DNA of 27,047 nucleotides, taken from the NCBI GenBank assembly GCA_015494335.1, contig WGBK01000283.1, positions 1-27,047 on the forward strand, given 5' to 3'. The notes under the pieces were generated by a model. The model ran no database searches. It saw only the letters and a program-made list of their open reading frames with translations, and was not told the origin of the DNA. This document shows, piece after piece, positions 8,950 through 15,405 of this stretch (the stretch's first letter is position 1; each line of letters opens with the position of its first letter). Origin of the DNA: Gammaproteobacteria bacterium (lineage in GTDB: Bacteria; Pseudomonadota; Gammaproteobacteria; GCA-001735895). Made by a program: the position numbers and the translations under genes.

Positions 8950-8965
8950 CGTGATAGTGATCACA
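8950..8965. promoter_or_regulatory. CRP/FNR-superfamily binding site candidate (CRP-like)
   Basis: CGTGA-N6-TCACA matches the E. coli CRP half-sites at 9 of 10 positions. The inner TGAT-N4-ATCA also fits an FNR-type core (8 of 10), so the exact regulator is uncertain. It lies in the 300-bp gap between the divergent ypjD and phosphodiesterase-like genes, centred about 87 bases upstream of the inferred ypjD transcript start. The rest of this gap holds several small inverted repeats (for example GTCTGC with GCAGAC, 8924-8948) and no gene. Confidence 0.45.
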
Positions 8966-9067
8966 AAACCGCATCGGAGCCCGACCCCTGCGTGACCGGC
9001 TCCGAAGAACCGGCGGTCGGCTGTGGTAGAGTCGAAGAAAGCATGGTGCAATCGCGGACAGGCTTGC

Positions 9068-9073
9068 TATAAA
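9068..9073 (+). promoter_or_regulatory. -10 element candidate for the phosphodiesterase-like gene
   Basis: TATAAA lies 62 bases before the start codon in the gap between divergent genes. No convincing -35 hexamer is found 16-18 bases upstream, which would fit an activator-dependent promoter or simply a weak one. Confidence 0.3.
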
Positions 9074-9135
9074 TGAGGTCAGTCGGTTCGCGTGCGCATC
9101 GCGGGCAGGCATTCGAATTCGCAACAGGGGTTTTC

Positions 9136-9900
9136 ATGCACATCAAGATACTGGGTTGGTCGGGCGGAATCGGTGGCGAGTTGCGCACCACCTGTTTCCT
9201 CATCGACGACGATCTGCTGATCGACGCCGGCACAGGCCTGGGTGACCTGCCGACGCCGCGCATGACCGGCATTCGTCACATCTTCCTGACCCACTCCCAC
9301 ATGGACCACATCGCCGGCCTGCCCCTGCTCGCCGACAGCATGTTCGGCGTGCACGAGGAGCCGATCGTCATCCATGCGCAGGAAAAGACCATCAAGGCGC
9401 TCAAGGCGCATATCTTCAACTGGGTGATCTGGCCCGACTTTTCCGAACTGCCGAACAAGGACAGGCCCTGTATCCGTTTCGAACCGATGAAACCCGGCGA
9501 GACGCTGCGCATCGGCGAGCGCGAGATCGAGATGATCCCGGTCAACCACACGGTGCCCGGCGTGGGTTACTGCCTGCGCAGCGGGAACAAGGTGGCCGCC
9601 TTCAGCGGCGACACCACCACCAACGACAGCCTGTGGCAGCGCCTCAACGAGTACGACCGCCTCGATCTGCTGTTCGTCGAATCCGCCTTTGCCGAGGACG
9701 ATCTTGAGCTGAGCCGCATCTCCAAGCACTATTGCCCCAGCCTGCTGGCGAAGGATCTGGCCAAGCTGCGCCACCGGCCGGAGATCTGGTTGACCCACTT
9801 CAAGCCGGGCGAGGAAGACCTGATCTACCGGGAGTGCCAACTCGCAATGCCGGGATTTTCCCTCAACCGGCTGTCGGGCGGCGAGCTGTTCACGCTATAA
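9136..9900 (+). CDS. Metallo-beta-lactamase-fold hydrolase, probable 3',5'-cyclic-nucleotide phosphodiesterase
   Basis: The protein has 254 residues from the ATG at 9136, which has an AGGGG ribosome-binding site; an upstream in-frame extension to 9073 lacks one. The zinc-binding motif HSHMDH is at 53-58, with further ligands His138 (PVNHTVPG), Asp159 (FSGDTTTND) and His221 (LTHFKPGEE). These are the di-metal ligands of the RNase Z/arylsulfatase/cyclic-nucleotide phosphodiesterase branch. The whole pattern, including HIFNWVIWPDFSELP, resembles proteobacterial proteins annotated as class II-like cyclic-nucleotide phosphodiesterases; that match is from memory and the substrate is not shown by sequence. 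The gene precedes ffh by 36 bases and may be co-transcribed with it. Confidence 0.8.
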   Translation: MHIKILGWSGGIGGELRTTCFLIDDDLLIDAGTGLGDLPTPRMTGIRHIFLTHSHMDHIAGLPLLADSMFGVHEEPIVIHAQEKTIKALKAHIFNWVIWPDFSELPNKDRPCIRFEPMKPGETLRIGEREIEMIPVNHTVPGVGYCLRSGNKVAAFSGDTTTNDSLWQRLNEYDRLDLLFVESAFAEDDLELSRISKHYCPSLLAKDLAKLRHRPEIWLTHFKPGEEDLIYRECQLAMPGFSLNRLSGGELFTL

Positions 9901-9901
9901 T
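9896..9901 (+). promoter_or_regulatory. -10 element candidate for ffh
   Basis: A perfect TATAAT overlaps the stop codon of the preceding gene, 35 bases before the ffh start. No good -35 hexamer is seen at the right distance. Confidence 0.3.
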
Positions 9902-9936
9902 CCGCGCTCCATCACCACCGAGCGATCGCCGAATCC

Positions 9937-11307
9937 ATGTTTGACAACCTGACAGAACGCCTGTCGCGCACGGTCAAGAACCTGCGCGGCCAGGGACGCC
10001 TCACCGAAGACAATATCAAGGACACGCTGCGCGAGGTGCGCATGGCGTTGCTGGAGGCCGATGTCGCCCTGCCGGTGGTACGCGACTTCATCGATCGCGT
10101 GCGCGAAAAGGCGGTGGGGCAGGAAGTCCTGACCAGCCTGTCGCCAGGGCAGGCCCTGGTCAAGGTCGTCAACGACGAACTGGTCGCCACCATGGGCGAA
10201 AGCCACGCCGGGCTCGACCTCGCGGCCACGCCGCCGGTAGTGGTGCTGATGGCCGGCCTGCAGGGCGCGGGCAAGACCACCACCGCGGCCAAGCTGGCGC
10301 GCCGCCTGATTGAGCAGGACAAGAAGCGCGTGATGCTGGTCAGCGCCGACGTCTATCGCCCGGCGGCTATCGAGCAGTTGAAGACCCTGGCCGGCGAGGT
10401 GGGGGCCGAGTTCTTCCCCAGCGATCCGTCGCAGAAACCGGTGGAGATCGCCCGCGCCGCGCTGGAAGCGGCGAAAAGGGATCTGGTCGATGTGCTGATT
10501 GTCGATACCGCCGGTCGCCTGCACATCGACGAGGCGATGATGGACGAGATCCAGTCCATCCACCAGGCCGTGTCGCCGAAGGAAACCCTGTTCGTCGTCG
10601 ACAGCATGACCGGCCAGGATGCCGCCAATACCGCCAAGGCCTTCGGCGATGCGCTGCCGCTGTCCGGCGTGGTATTGACCAAGACCGACGGCGACGCTCG
10701 CGGCGGCGCCGCCCTGTCGGTACGCCAGATCACCGGCAAGCCGATCAAGTTCATCGGTTCCGGCGAGAAGACCGATGCTCTCGAAGCCTTTCACCCCGAC
10801 CGCATCGCCTCGCGTATCCTCGGCATGGGTGACATCCTGTCGCTGGTCGAGGAGGCCCACCAGAAGGTCGACCAGGACAAGGCGAAGAAACTGACCCGCA
10901 AGCTGCGCAAGGGCAAGGGCTTCGATCTCGAGGATCTGCGCGACCAGTTTGCGCAAATGGACAAGATGGGCGGCCTGTCCAGCCTCATCGACAAGCTGCC
11001 CGGCGTGGGTGGCAACATCTCCCAGCAGTTGCAGAACCCCGAACACATGAAGCAGATCCGCCGCATGGTGGCCATCATCGACTCGATGACGCCGCAGGAA
11101 CGGCGCCGGCCCGAGATCATCAACGGTTCGCGCAAGCGCCGTGTCGCCAACGGCTCCGGCACCCAGATCCAGGATGTCAACCGCCTGCTCAAGCAACACA
11201 AGCAGATGCAGAAGATGATGAAGAAGATGGGCAACAAGGGCGCCATGCGCGGCATGATGTCGGCGATGAAAGGCAAGATGCCTCCGGGCGGCGGCATGCC
11301 CTTCTAG
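9937..11307 (+). CDS. ffh: Signal recognition particle GTPase Ffh
   Basis: Ffh binds 4.5S RNA and nascent signal sequences and, with FtsY, delivers ribosomes to the inner membrane. The protein has 456 residues. It shows an N-terminal helical bundle, then the GTPase G domain with GLQGAGKTT at 107-115, DTAGR at 190-194 and TKTD at 248-251 followed by GDARGG. The C-terminal methionine-rich M domain carries the RNA-binding segment GSGTQIQDVNRLLKQ and the tail KMMKKMGNKGAMRGMM. In most relatives rpsP follows directly; here a chemoreceptor gene intervenes. The 4.5S RNA gene is not in the window. Confidence 0.98.
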   Translation: MFDNLTERLSRTVKNLRGQGRLTEDNIKDTLREVRMALLEADVALPVVRDFIDRVREKAVGQEVLTSLSPGQALVKVVNDELVATMGESHAGLDLAATPPVVVLMAGLQGAGKTTTAAKLARRLIEQDKKRVMLVSADVYRPAAIEQLKTLAGEVGAEFFPSDPSQKPVEIARAALEAAKRDLVDVLIVDTAGRLHIDEAMMDEIQSIHQAVSPKETLFVVDSMTGQDAANTAKAFGDALPLSGVVLTKTDGDARGGAALSVRQITGKPIKFIGSGEKTDALEAFHPDRIASRILGMGDILSLVEEAHQKVDQDKAKKLTRKLRKGKGFDLEDLRDQFAQMDKMGGLSSLIDKLPGVGGNISQQLQNPEHMKQIRRMVAIIDSMTPQERRRPEIINGSRKRRVANGSGTQIQDVNRLLKQHKQMQKMMKKMGNKGAMRGMMSAMKGKMPPGGGMPF

Positions 11308-11315
11308 AAGTCGGT

Positions 11316-11333
11316 CGGGTTCTAGGAAACCCG
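11316..11333 (+). terminator. Weak hairpin after ffh
   Basis: A 6-bp stem (CGGGTT with AACCCG) with a 6-base loop starts 9 bases after the ffh stop and is followed only by CTTTATC. A second hairpin (GAGCGC with GCGCTC, 11420-11448) lies further on without a T-run. Either could reduce read-through into the chemoreceptor gene. Confidence 0.3.
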
Positions 11334-11458
11334 CTTTATCGTCTCGCTGGGAACGCCCGGTTTCGACAGGTTACCGGCTCCATTCTTCCGCACTTCCGGC
11401 GGGTTCTCGCAAGTCGATTGAGCGCTCCCCGGCAAACGGGACGCGCTCATCCCCGATC

Positions 11459-11485
11459 TCAAGTTATTTTCCGGACGGCCGCTAT
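11459..11485 (+). promoter_or_regulatory. FliA (sigma-28)-like promoter of the chemoreceptor gene
   Basis: TCAAGTTA, an 11-base spacer, then GCCGCTAT fits the flagellar sigma factor consensus TAAAGTTT-N11-GCCGATAA at 6 of 8 and 6 of 8 positions with exact spacing. It lies 72 bases before the chemoreceptor start, consistent with known FliA control of chemoreceptor genes. Confidence 0.55.
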
Positions 11486-11557
11486 ACTCCCTGAAGCCGG
11501 CGATGCTGAAGCCCAGCCTCGCAATCCCTGTCAACCTGTTGCCCGGAAGTTTCGTAC

Positions 11558-13180
11558 ATGCTCAATCAGTTCAAGATCACCACCCGCCTGGCCGCCGCCT
11601 TTGGTATTGTCATGTTGCTCGCCCTGGCCGCGCTGTGGACCGCCATCAGCGGAGTCATGCACTATGCCGAGGAAATGGAAGGTTTCTTCGACCGGGATTT
11701 CGAGCGCTACGCGGCCTATGAAACCATGTTTTCCGAAGGCTTGCTTTCCGGTGTTGCCTTGCGCAACCTGGTGTTGCGCCCCGAACTGAAGAAACCCTTA
11801 AAGGTCGTGCCCAGATCCATCGCAGCTTTTGACCAGGCCTACGAGCGAGCCCGAAACCTGGCGGGGCAGGATCCGGAAATGCTGAAGAACCTCGAAGTGA
11901 TCGGGGCGCACTGGCAAAAGACCCGGGATGCGAAGCTCAAGGCCTTGGAGCTGGTTCGCCAGGGACAGGTGGATGAGGCTATTGAACTGCTGAAGACCAC
12001 GGAGCATCCGCACTGGCAAAAGGTGCGCATCGCGGTACAGAAACTGGCAGGAAAAGAGCTGGCGGAAGCTGAGGCCACGCGCACGGAAATGATCGAGGAC
12101 AAGGAGAAATTCCTCACCCGGGCCCTGTTGTTCACGGCGGCAGCGATTCTGCTTGGTGGACTGGTTGCCGTATTCTCGTTGCTCGATGTACGTTCCTCTT
12201 TCGCACGCATCATCGGAGCCACCGAGGATCTCGCCAGTGGCGAGGGTGACCTGACCCGCCGCCTGCCCGAGGAGGGCCGGGACGAGTTCTCCACCCTGTC
12301 CCGTGCCTTCAACCGATTCGTCGAGAAGATTCGTCAGCTGGTGCAGCGCGTTGCCGGTACCGGTGGCGAGCTGCAGTCTGCCGCCGAGATAATGACCGAG
12401 ACGAGCCTGCGCACGCGCGAGAAGATGGATCTGCAGGAAGGCAAGATCGAGGAAGTCGCCACCGCGATGAACCAGATGACGGCAACCGTCGAGCGGGTGG
12501 CGCAGAATGCCGTGGATGCCTCCGAAGCGGCCCGCTCGGCGGACCAGGAAGCCCAGTCCGGCAACCAGGTGGTAAACGAGGTGGTGCAGGCCATCAACGA
12601 ACTGGCCGGCGAGGTGGGCAATACCTCGCAGATGATTCTCAGCCTCAAGGAAAATGCCGAACAGATCGGTTCCGTACTCGATGTGATTCGCGGCATCGCC
12701 GAGCAGACCAACCTGCTGGCGCTGAACGCTGCCATCGAGGCCGCCCGCGCCGGCGAACAGGGCCGGGGCTTTGCCGTGGTAGCCGACGAGGTGCGCACCC
12801 TCGCCAGCCGCACCCAGGAATCCACCGAGGAAATCCAGAGCATGATCGAGAAACTGCAGCAGGGCGCCAACGCCGCGGTTTCCGCGATGCAGAGCGGGCA
12901 GCAGAAGACCGAATTCACGGTGCAGCGCGCCGGCAGCGCCGGAGAAGCCCTGACCGCGATCACCGAGGCGGTCTCGCGCATCGCCGAGATGAACGCCCAT
13001 ATTGCCCATGCCGCCGAGGAGCAGTCCACTGTCGCCCGTGATATCAATCGCAATGTGTCGGAAATCCACGGCCTGTCCAGCGAAGCGGTCAGCGGTGCCG
13101 AGCAGGCCGCCGAAGCCAGCAAGGCCCTGCAGGCGATGGCCGAGGAACTGCAGCAGGTGATTCGCGTGTTCCAGGTCTGA
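11558..13180 (+). CDS. Methyl-accepting chemotaxis protein
   Basis: This is a 540-residue transmembrane chemoreceptor that signals through CheA/CheW to the flagellar motor. TM1 is at about 10-32 and TM2 at about 188-210. Between them is a periplasmic domain of about 155 residues, predicted helical and of the four-helix-bundle type; its ligand cannot be told. A HAMP domain covers about 210-263. The cytoplasmic signalling hairpin contains the highly conserved EQTNLLALNAAIEAARAGEQ at 382-401 followed by GRGFAVVADEVR. No C-terminal NWETF-type CheR-tether pentapeptide is present. The ATG has a GGAAG ribosome-binding site. The gene sits between ffh and rpsP, a block that usually lacks such a gene, and has its own FliA-like promoter. 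Confidence 0.96.
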   Translation: MLNQFKITTRLAAAFGIVMLLALAALWTAISGVMHYAEEMEGFFDRDFERYAAYETMFSEGLLSGVALRNLVLRPELKKPLKVVPRSIAAFDQAYERARNLAGQDPEMLKNLEVIGAHWQKTRDAKLKALELVRQGQVDEAIELLKTTEHPHWQKVRIAVQKLAGKELAEAEATRTEMIEDKEKFLTRALLFTAAAILLGGLVAVFSLLDVRSSFARIIGATEDLASGEGDLTRRLPEEGRDEFSTLSRAFNRFVEKIRQLVQRVAGTGGELQSAAEIMTETSLRTREKMDLQEGKIEEVATAMNQMTATVERVAQNAVDASEAARSADQEAQSGNQVVNEVVQAINELAGEVGNTSQMILSLKENAEQIGSVLDVIRGIAEQTNLLALNAAIEAARAGEQGRGFAVVADEVRTLASRTQESTEEIQSMIEKLQQGANAAVSAMQSGQQKTEFTVQRAGSAGEALTAITEAVSRIAEMNAHIAHAAEEQSTVARDINRNVSEIHGLSSEAVSGAEQAAEASKALQAMAEELQQVIRVFQV

Positions 13181-13220
13181 CCGGAGTTGAGGCTCGGTTT
13201 CTTTGGCGAAAAGCGCAAAT

Positions 13221-13236
13221 AGGCCGTTTTCGGCCT
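13221..13236 (+). terminator. Small hairpin after the chemoreceptor gene
   Basis: A 6-bp stem (AGGCCG with CGGCCT) with a TTTT loop lies 41 bases after the stop. It lacks a T-tail and touches the -35 box of the rpsP promoter, so its role as a terminator is uncertain. Confidence 0.3.
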
Positions 13237-13263
13237 TCACAAACGCATCTTTATGGGTACAAT
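13236..13263 (+). promoter_or_regulatory. Sigma-70 promoter of the rpsP operon
   Basis: TTCACA (5 of 6 to consensus), a 16-base spacer and TACAAT (5 of 6) lie 84 bases upstream of rpsP. This is the best sigma-70 promoter match in the window and shows that the ribosomal block is transcribed independently of the chemoreceptor gene. Confidence 0.7.
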
Positions 13264-13346
13264 ACCCCGTTTCCTGACCCGCCGGTGAGGCGGTTGGCTA
13301 TTGCCTGTTGCAGGCCATGGTCTTTTGACAGTCTAGAGGTTTACTT

Positions 13347-13610
13347 ATGGTTTCAATCCGTTTGTCGCGTGGCGGCTCCAAGAAGCGCCCGTTCTACCAT
13401 GTCGTGGCTGCGGACAGCCGCAGGCCGCGTGATGGTCGCTACATCGAGCGACTGGGCTTCTTCAACCCGGGTGCCCGCGGTTCCGAAGAGACGCTGCGCA
13501 TTGATCTGGATCGCGTTGAGTACTGGATCTCCAAGGGTGCCCAGCCGACCGAGCGTGTTGCCGACCTGATCAAGCAGGCGCGCAAGAGCGAGCAACCGGC
13601 TGCCGCCTGA
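13347..13610 (+). CDS. rpsP: 30S ribosomal protein bS16
   Basis: This 87-residue small-subunit protein starts MVSIRLSRGGSKKRPFYHVV, the conserved bS16 N-terminus, and continues with DSRRPRDGRYIERLGFFNP. It binds 16S rRNA and helps 30S assembly. The ribosome-binding site AGAGG lies about eight bases before the ATG. It is the first gene of rpsP-rimM-trmD-rplS, with rimM beginning within 25 bases. Confidence 0.98.
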   Translation: MVSIRLSRGGSKKRPFYHVVAADSRRPRDGRYIERLGFFNPGARGSEETLRIDLDRVEYWISKGAQPTERVADLIKQARKSEQPAAA

Positions 13611-13633
13611 ATCCGTTGGCGGGCGATCGCTCG

Positions 13634-14146
13634 ATGGCGTCGCACGACGATGAGGAACGGATCGAAGTGGGCCGCGTGCTCGGCGTGCACGGCCTGCGCG
13701 GTCAGCTGAAGGTGTATTCCCTCACCGATCCGCGCGAAAATATCGTGAACTACAGCCCCTGGCTGCTGGAGCGGCAGGGGCAGTACAGTGAACACAAGGT
13801 CAGCGGCAACCGCATCGGCAAGAATGTGGTGGCCCGGATCGAAGGCGTCGACAGTCGCGAACAGGCCGAGGACTGGATCGGCGCGCGAATCTATATCCGG
13901 CGCGAACAGTTGCCGCGCCTGCCCGGCGGTGAATACTACTGGTCGCAGCTGGTGGGCCTGCAGGTGGATAACCTCGAGGGCGAGGATTTCGGTCGGGTCG
14001 ATCATCTGATCGAGACCGGCGCCAACGACGTGCTGGTGGTGCGAGGCGAACGGGAACGGCTGATCCCCTGGCTGCCCGACGATGTGGTGCGCGAGGTGGA
14101 TCTGCAACAAGGTCGCATCCTCGTGGACTGGGACGCGGACTTCTGA
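13634..14146 (+). CDS. rimM: Ribosome maturation factor RimM
   Basis: RimM binds S19 and assists maturation of the 30S head. The protein has 170 residues from the ATG at 13634; an in-frame TTG at 13616 would add six residues, but the ATG gives the normal distance to the first domain. The N-terminal RimM barrel shows VGRVLGVHGLRGQLKVYSLT. The C-terminal PRC-barrel shows YYWSQLVGLQV and LIPWLPDDVVREVDLQQGRI and ends VDWDADF, a typical RimM tail. It sits in its conserved operon position. Confidence 0.96.
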   Translation: MASHDDEERIEVGRVLGVHGLRGQLKVYSLTDPRENIVNYSPWLLERQGQYSEHKVSGNRIGKNVVARIEGVDSREQAEDWIGARIYIRREQLPRLPGGEYYWSQLVGLQVDNLEGEDFGRVDHLIETGANDVLVVRGERERLIPWLPDDVVREVDLQQGRILVDWDADF

Positions 14147-14166
14147 ACCCGAAGGGACGCGGAACG

Positions 14167-14925
14167 ATGCGCATTGATGTCATCACGCTGTTTCCGGAAA
14201 TGGTGCGCGGCGTGGTCGAATACGGCGTGGTCGGACGCGCCGAGAAACAGGGACTGCTGAAACTGGTATTGTGGAACCCGCGGGATTTCACCACCGACCG
14301 GCATCGCACGGTGGACGACCGGCCCTACGGCGGCGGCCCCGGCATGCTGATGAAGGTGGAGCCGCTACAGGCCTGCATCCGTGCGGTGCGCGAGCAGAGC
14401 CCCGGGGCAAAGCTGGTCTATCTCAGCCCGCAGGGACAGGTCGTGAAGCAGCCGATGCTGCGCGAGGCGGCCGGGCAGGGCGACCTGATCCTGCTCTGCG
14501 GGCGCTACGAGGGTATCGACGAGCGCCTGATACAGACCGAGGTGGACGAGGAATGGTCGGTCGGCGATTTCGTGCTCAGCGGCGGCGAGTTGCCGGCCAT
14601 GCTGGTCATCGATGCCATCACCCGGCTGTTGCCCGGAGTCCTGGGGCACAGTGAATCGGCGGAACAGGATTCGTTCAGTGAAGGCCTGCTGGACTGCCCG
14701 CACTACACGCGGCCGGAAGTGATCAATGGCTTGCCGGTGCCGCCGGTGTTGGTCAGCGGGCACGCGCAGAAGATTCAGGACTGGCGCGACAAGCAGGCCC
14801 TGGGGCGTACCTGGCAACGGCGCCCCGATCTGCTGCAAGGCAGGGAACTGGATCCAAGGCAGCAACGGCTGCTGGAAGAATTTATCGCCGAATCCGCAAG
14901 CGATGCGGATGCGGCGTCTGATTGA
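14167..14925 (+). CDS. trmD: tRNA (guanine-N1)-methyltransferase
   Basis: TrmD methylates G37 next to the anticodon using SAM, preventing frameshifts. The protein has 252 residues, typical for the family. The SPOUT trefoil-knot motifs are visible: GGGPGM at 55-60, LCGRYEGIDER at 110-120 and SVGDFVLSGGE at 131-141. The N-terminus MRIDVITLFPEM is characteristic. The ribosome-binding site is weak (GGAACG region), so it may rely on coupling with rimM, which ends 20 bases earlier. Confidence 0.98.
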   Translation: MRIDVITLFPEMVRGVVEYGVVGRAEKQGLLKLVLWNPRDFTTDRHRTVDDRPYGGGPGMLMKVEPLQACIRAVREQSPGAKLVYLSPQGQVVKQPMLREAAGQGDLILLCGRYEGIDERLIQTEVDEEWSVGDFVLSGGELPAMLVIDAITRLLPGVLGHSESAEQDSFSEGLLDCPHYTRPEVINGLPVPPVLVSGHAQKIQDWRDKQALGRTWQRRPDLLQGRELDPRQQRLLEEFIAESASDADAASD

Positions 14926-14943
14926 AGACTACGAGGAATCAAC

Positions 14944-15309
14944 ATGAGCAATATCATCGCTGAACTGGAAGCCGAACAGCTGAAAACCGACCTGCCGGCC
15001 TTTGGCCCGGGTGACACCGTGGTCGTTCAGGTGCGCGTCAAGGAAGGCGACCGCGAACGCCTGCAGGCCTTCGAGGGCGTCGTCATCGCCAAGCGTAACC
15101 GCGGACTCAACTCTTCCTTCACCGTGCGCAAGATCTCCAACGGCGAAGGCGTCGAACGCGTATTCCAGACCCACAGCCCGCTGGTTGCCGAGATCAAGGT
15201 CAAGCGCCGCGGCAAGGTTCGTCGCGCCAAGCTCTACTACCTGCGCGGTCGCACCGGCAAGGCGGCCCGTATCCGCGAAAAGCTGGATACGCGCAAGAAA
15301 TCGGCCTGA
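14944..15309 (+). CDS. rplS: 50S ribosomal protein bL19
   Basis: This 121-residue protein lies at the 30S-50S interface. Family features are FGPGDTVVVQVRVKEG, RLQAFEGVVIAKRNRG, SFTVRKISNGEGVERVFQ and the terminal YYLRGRTGKAARIREK. The ribosome-binding site is AGGA, about 10 bases upstream. It is the last gene of the operon and is followed by a strong terminator. Confidence 0.98.
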   Translation: MSNIIAELEAEQLKTDLPAFGPGDTVVVQVRVKEGDRERLQAFEGVVIAKRNRGLNSSFTVRKISNGEGVERVFQTHSPLVAEIKVKRRGKVRRAKLYYLRGRTGKAARIREKLDTRKKSA

Positions 15310-15346
15310 CCGGTCCGCCGAACGGCGCGTCCGTTCAGCTTTGCGC

Positions 15347-15382
15347 AAAAGGCGTGTATGCTTCGGCATCCACGCCTTTTTT
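15347..15382 (+). terminator. Intrinsic terminator of the rpsP-rplS operon
   Basis: AAAAGGCGTG pairs with CACGCCTTTT, an inner ATGC/GCAT stem carries a UUCG tetraloop, and six T residues follow. This is a textbook rho-independent terminator 37 bases after rplS. Confidence 0.9.
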
Positions 15383-15405
15383 GTGCATGCCATTCACCTA
15401 AGCCC

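Noticed and set aside
11798..13240. A 480-codon open frame antisense to the chemoreceptor gene
   Set aside because: It mirrors the chemoreceptor coding sequence and shows only reverse-strand composition; no motif or ribosome-binding site.
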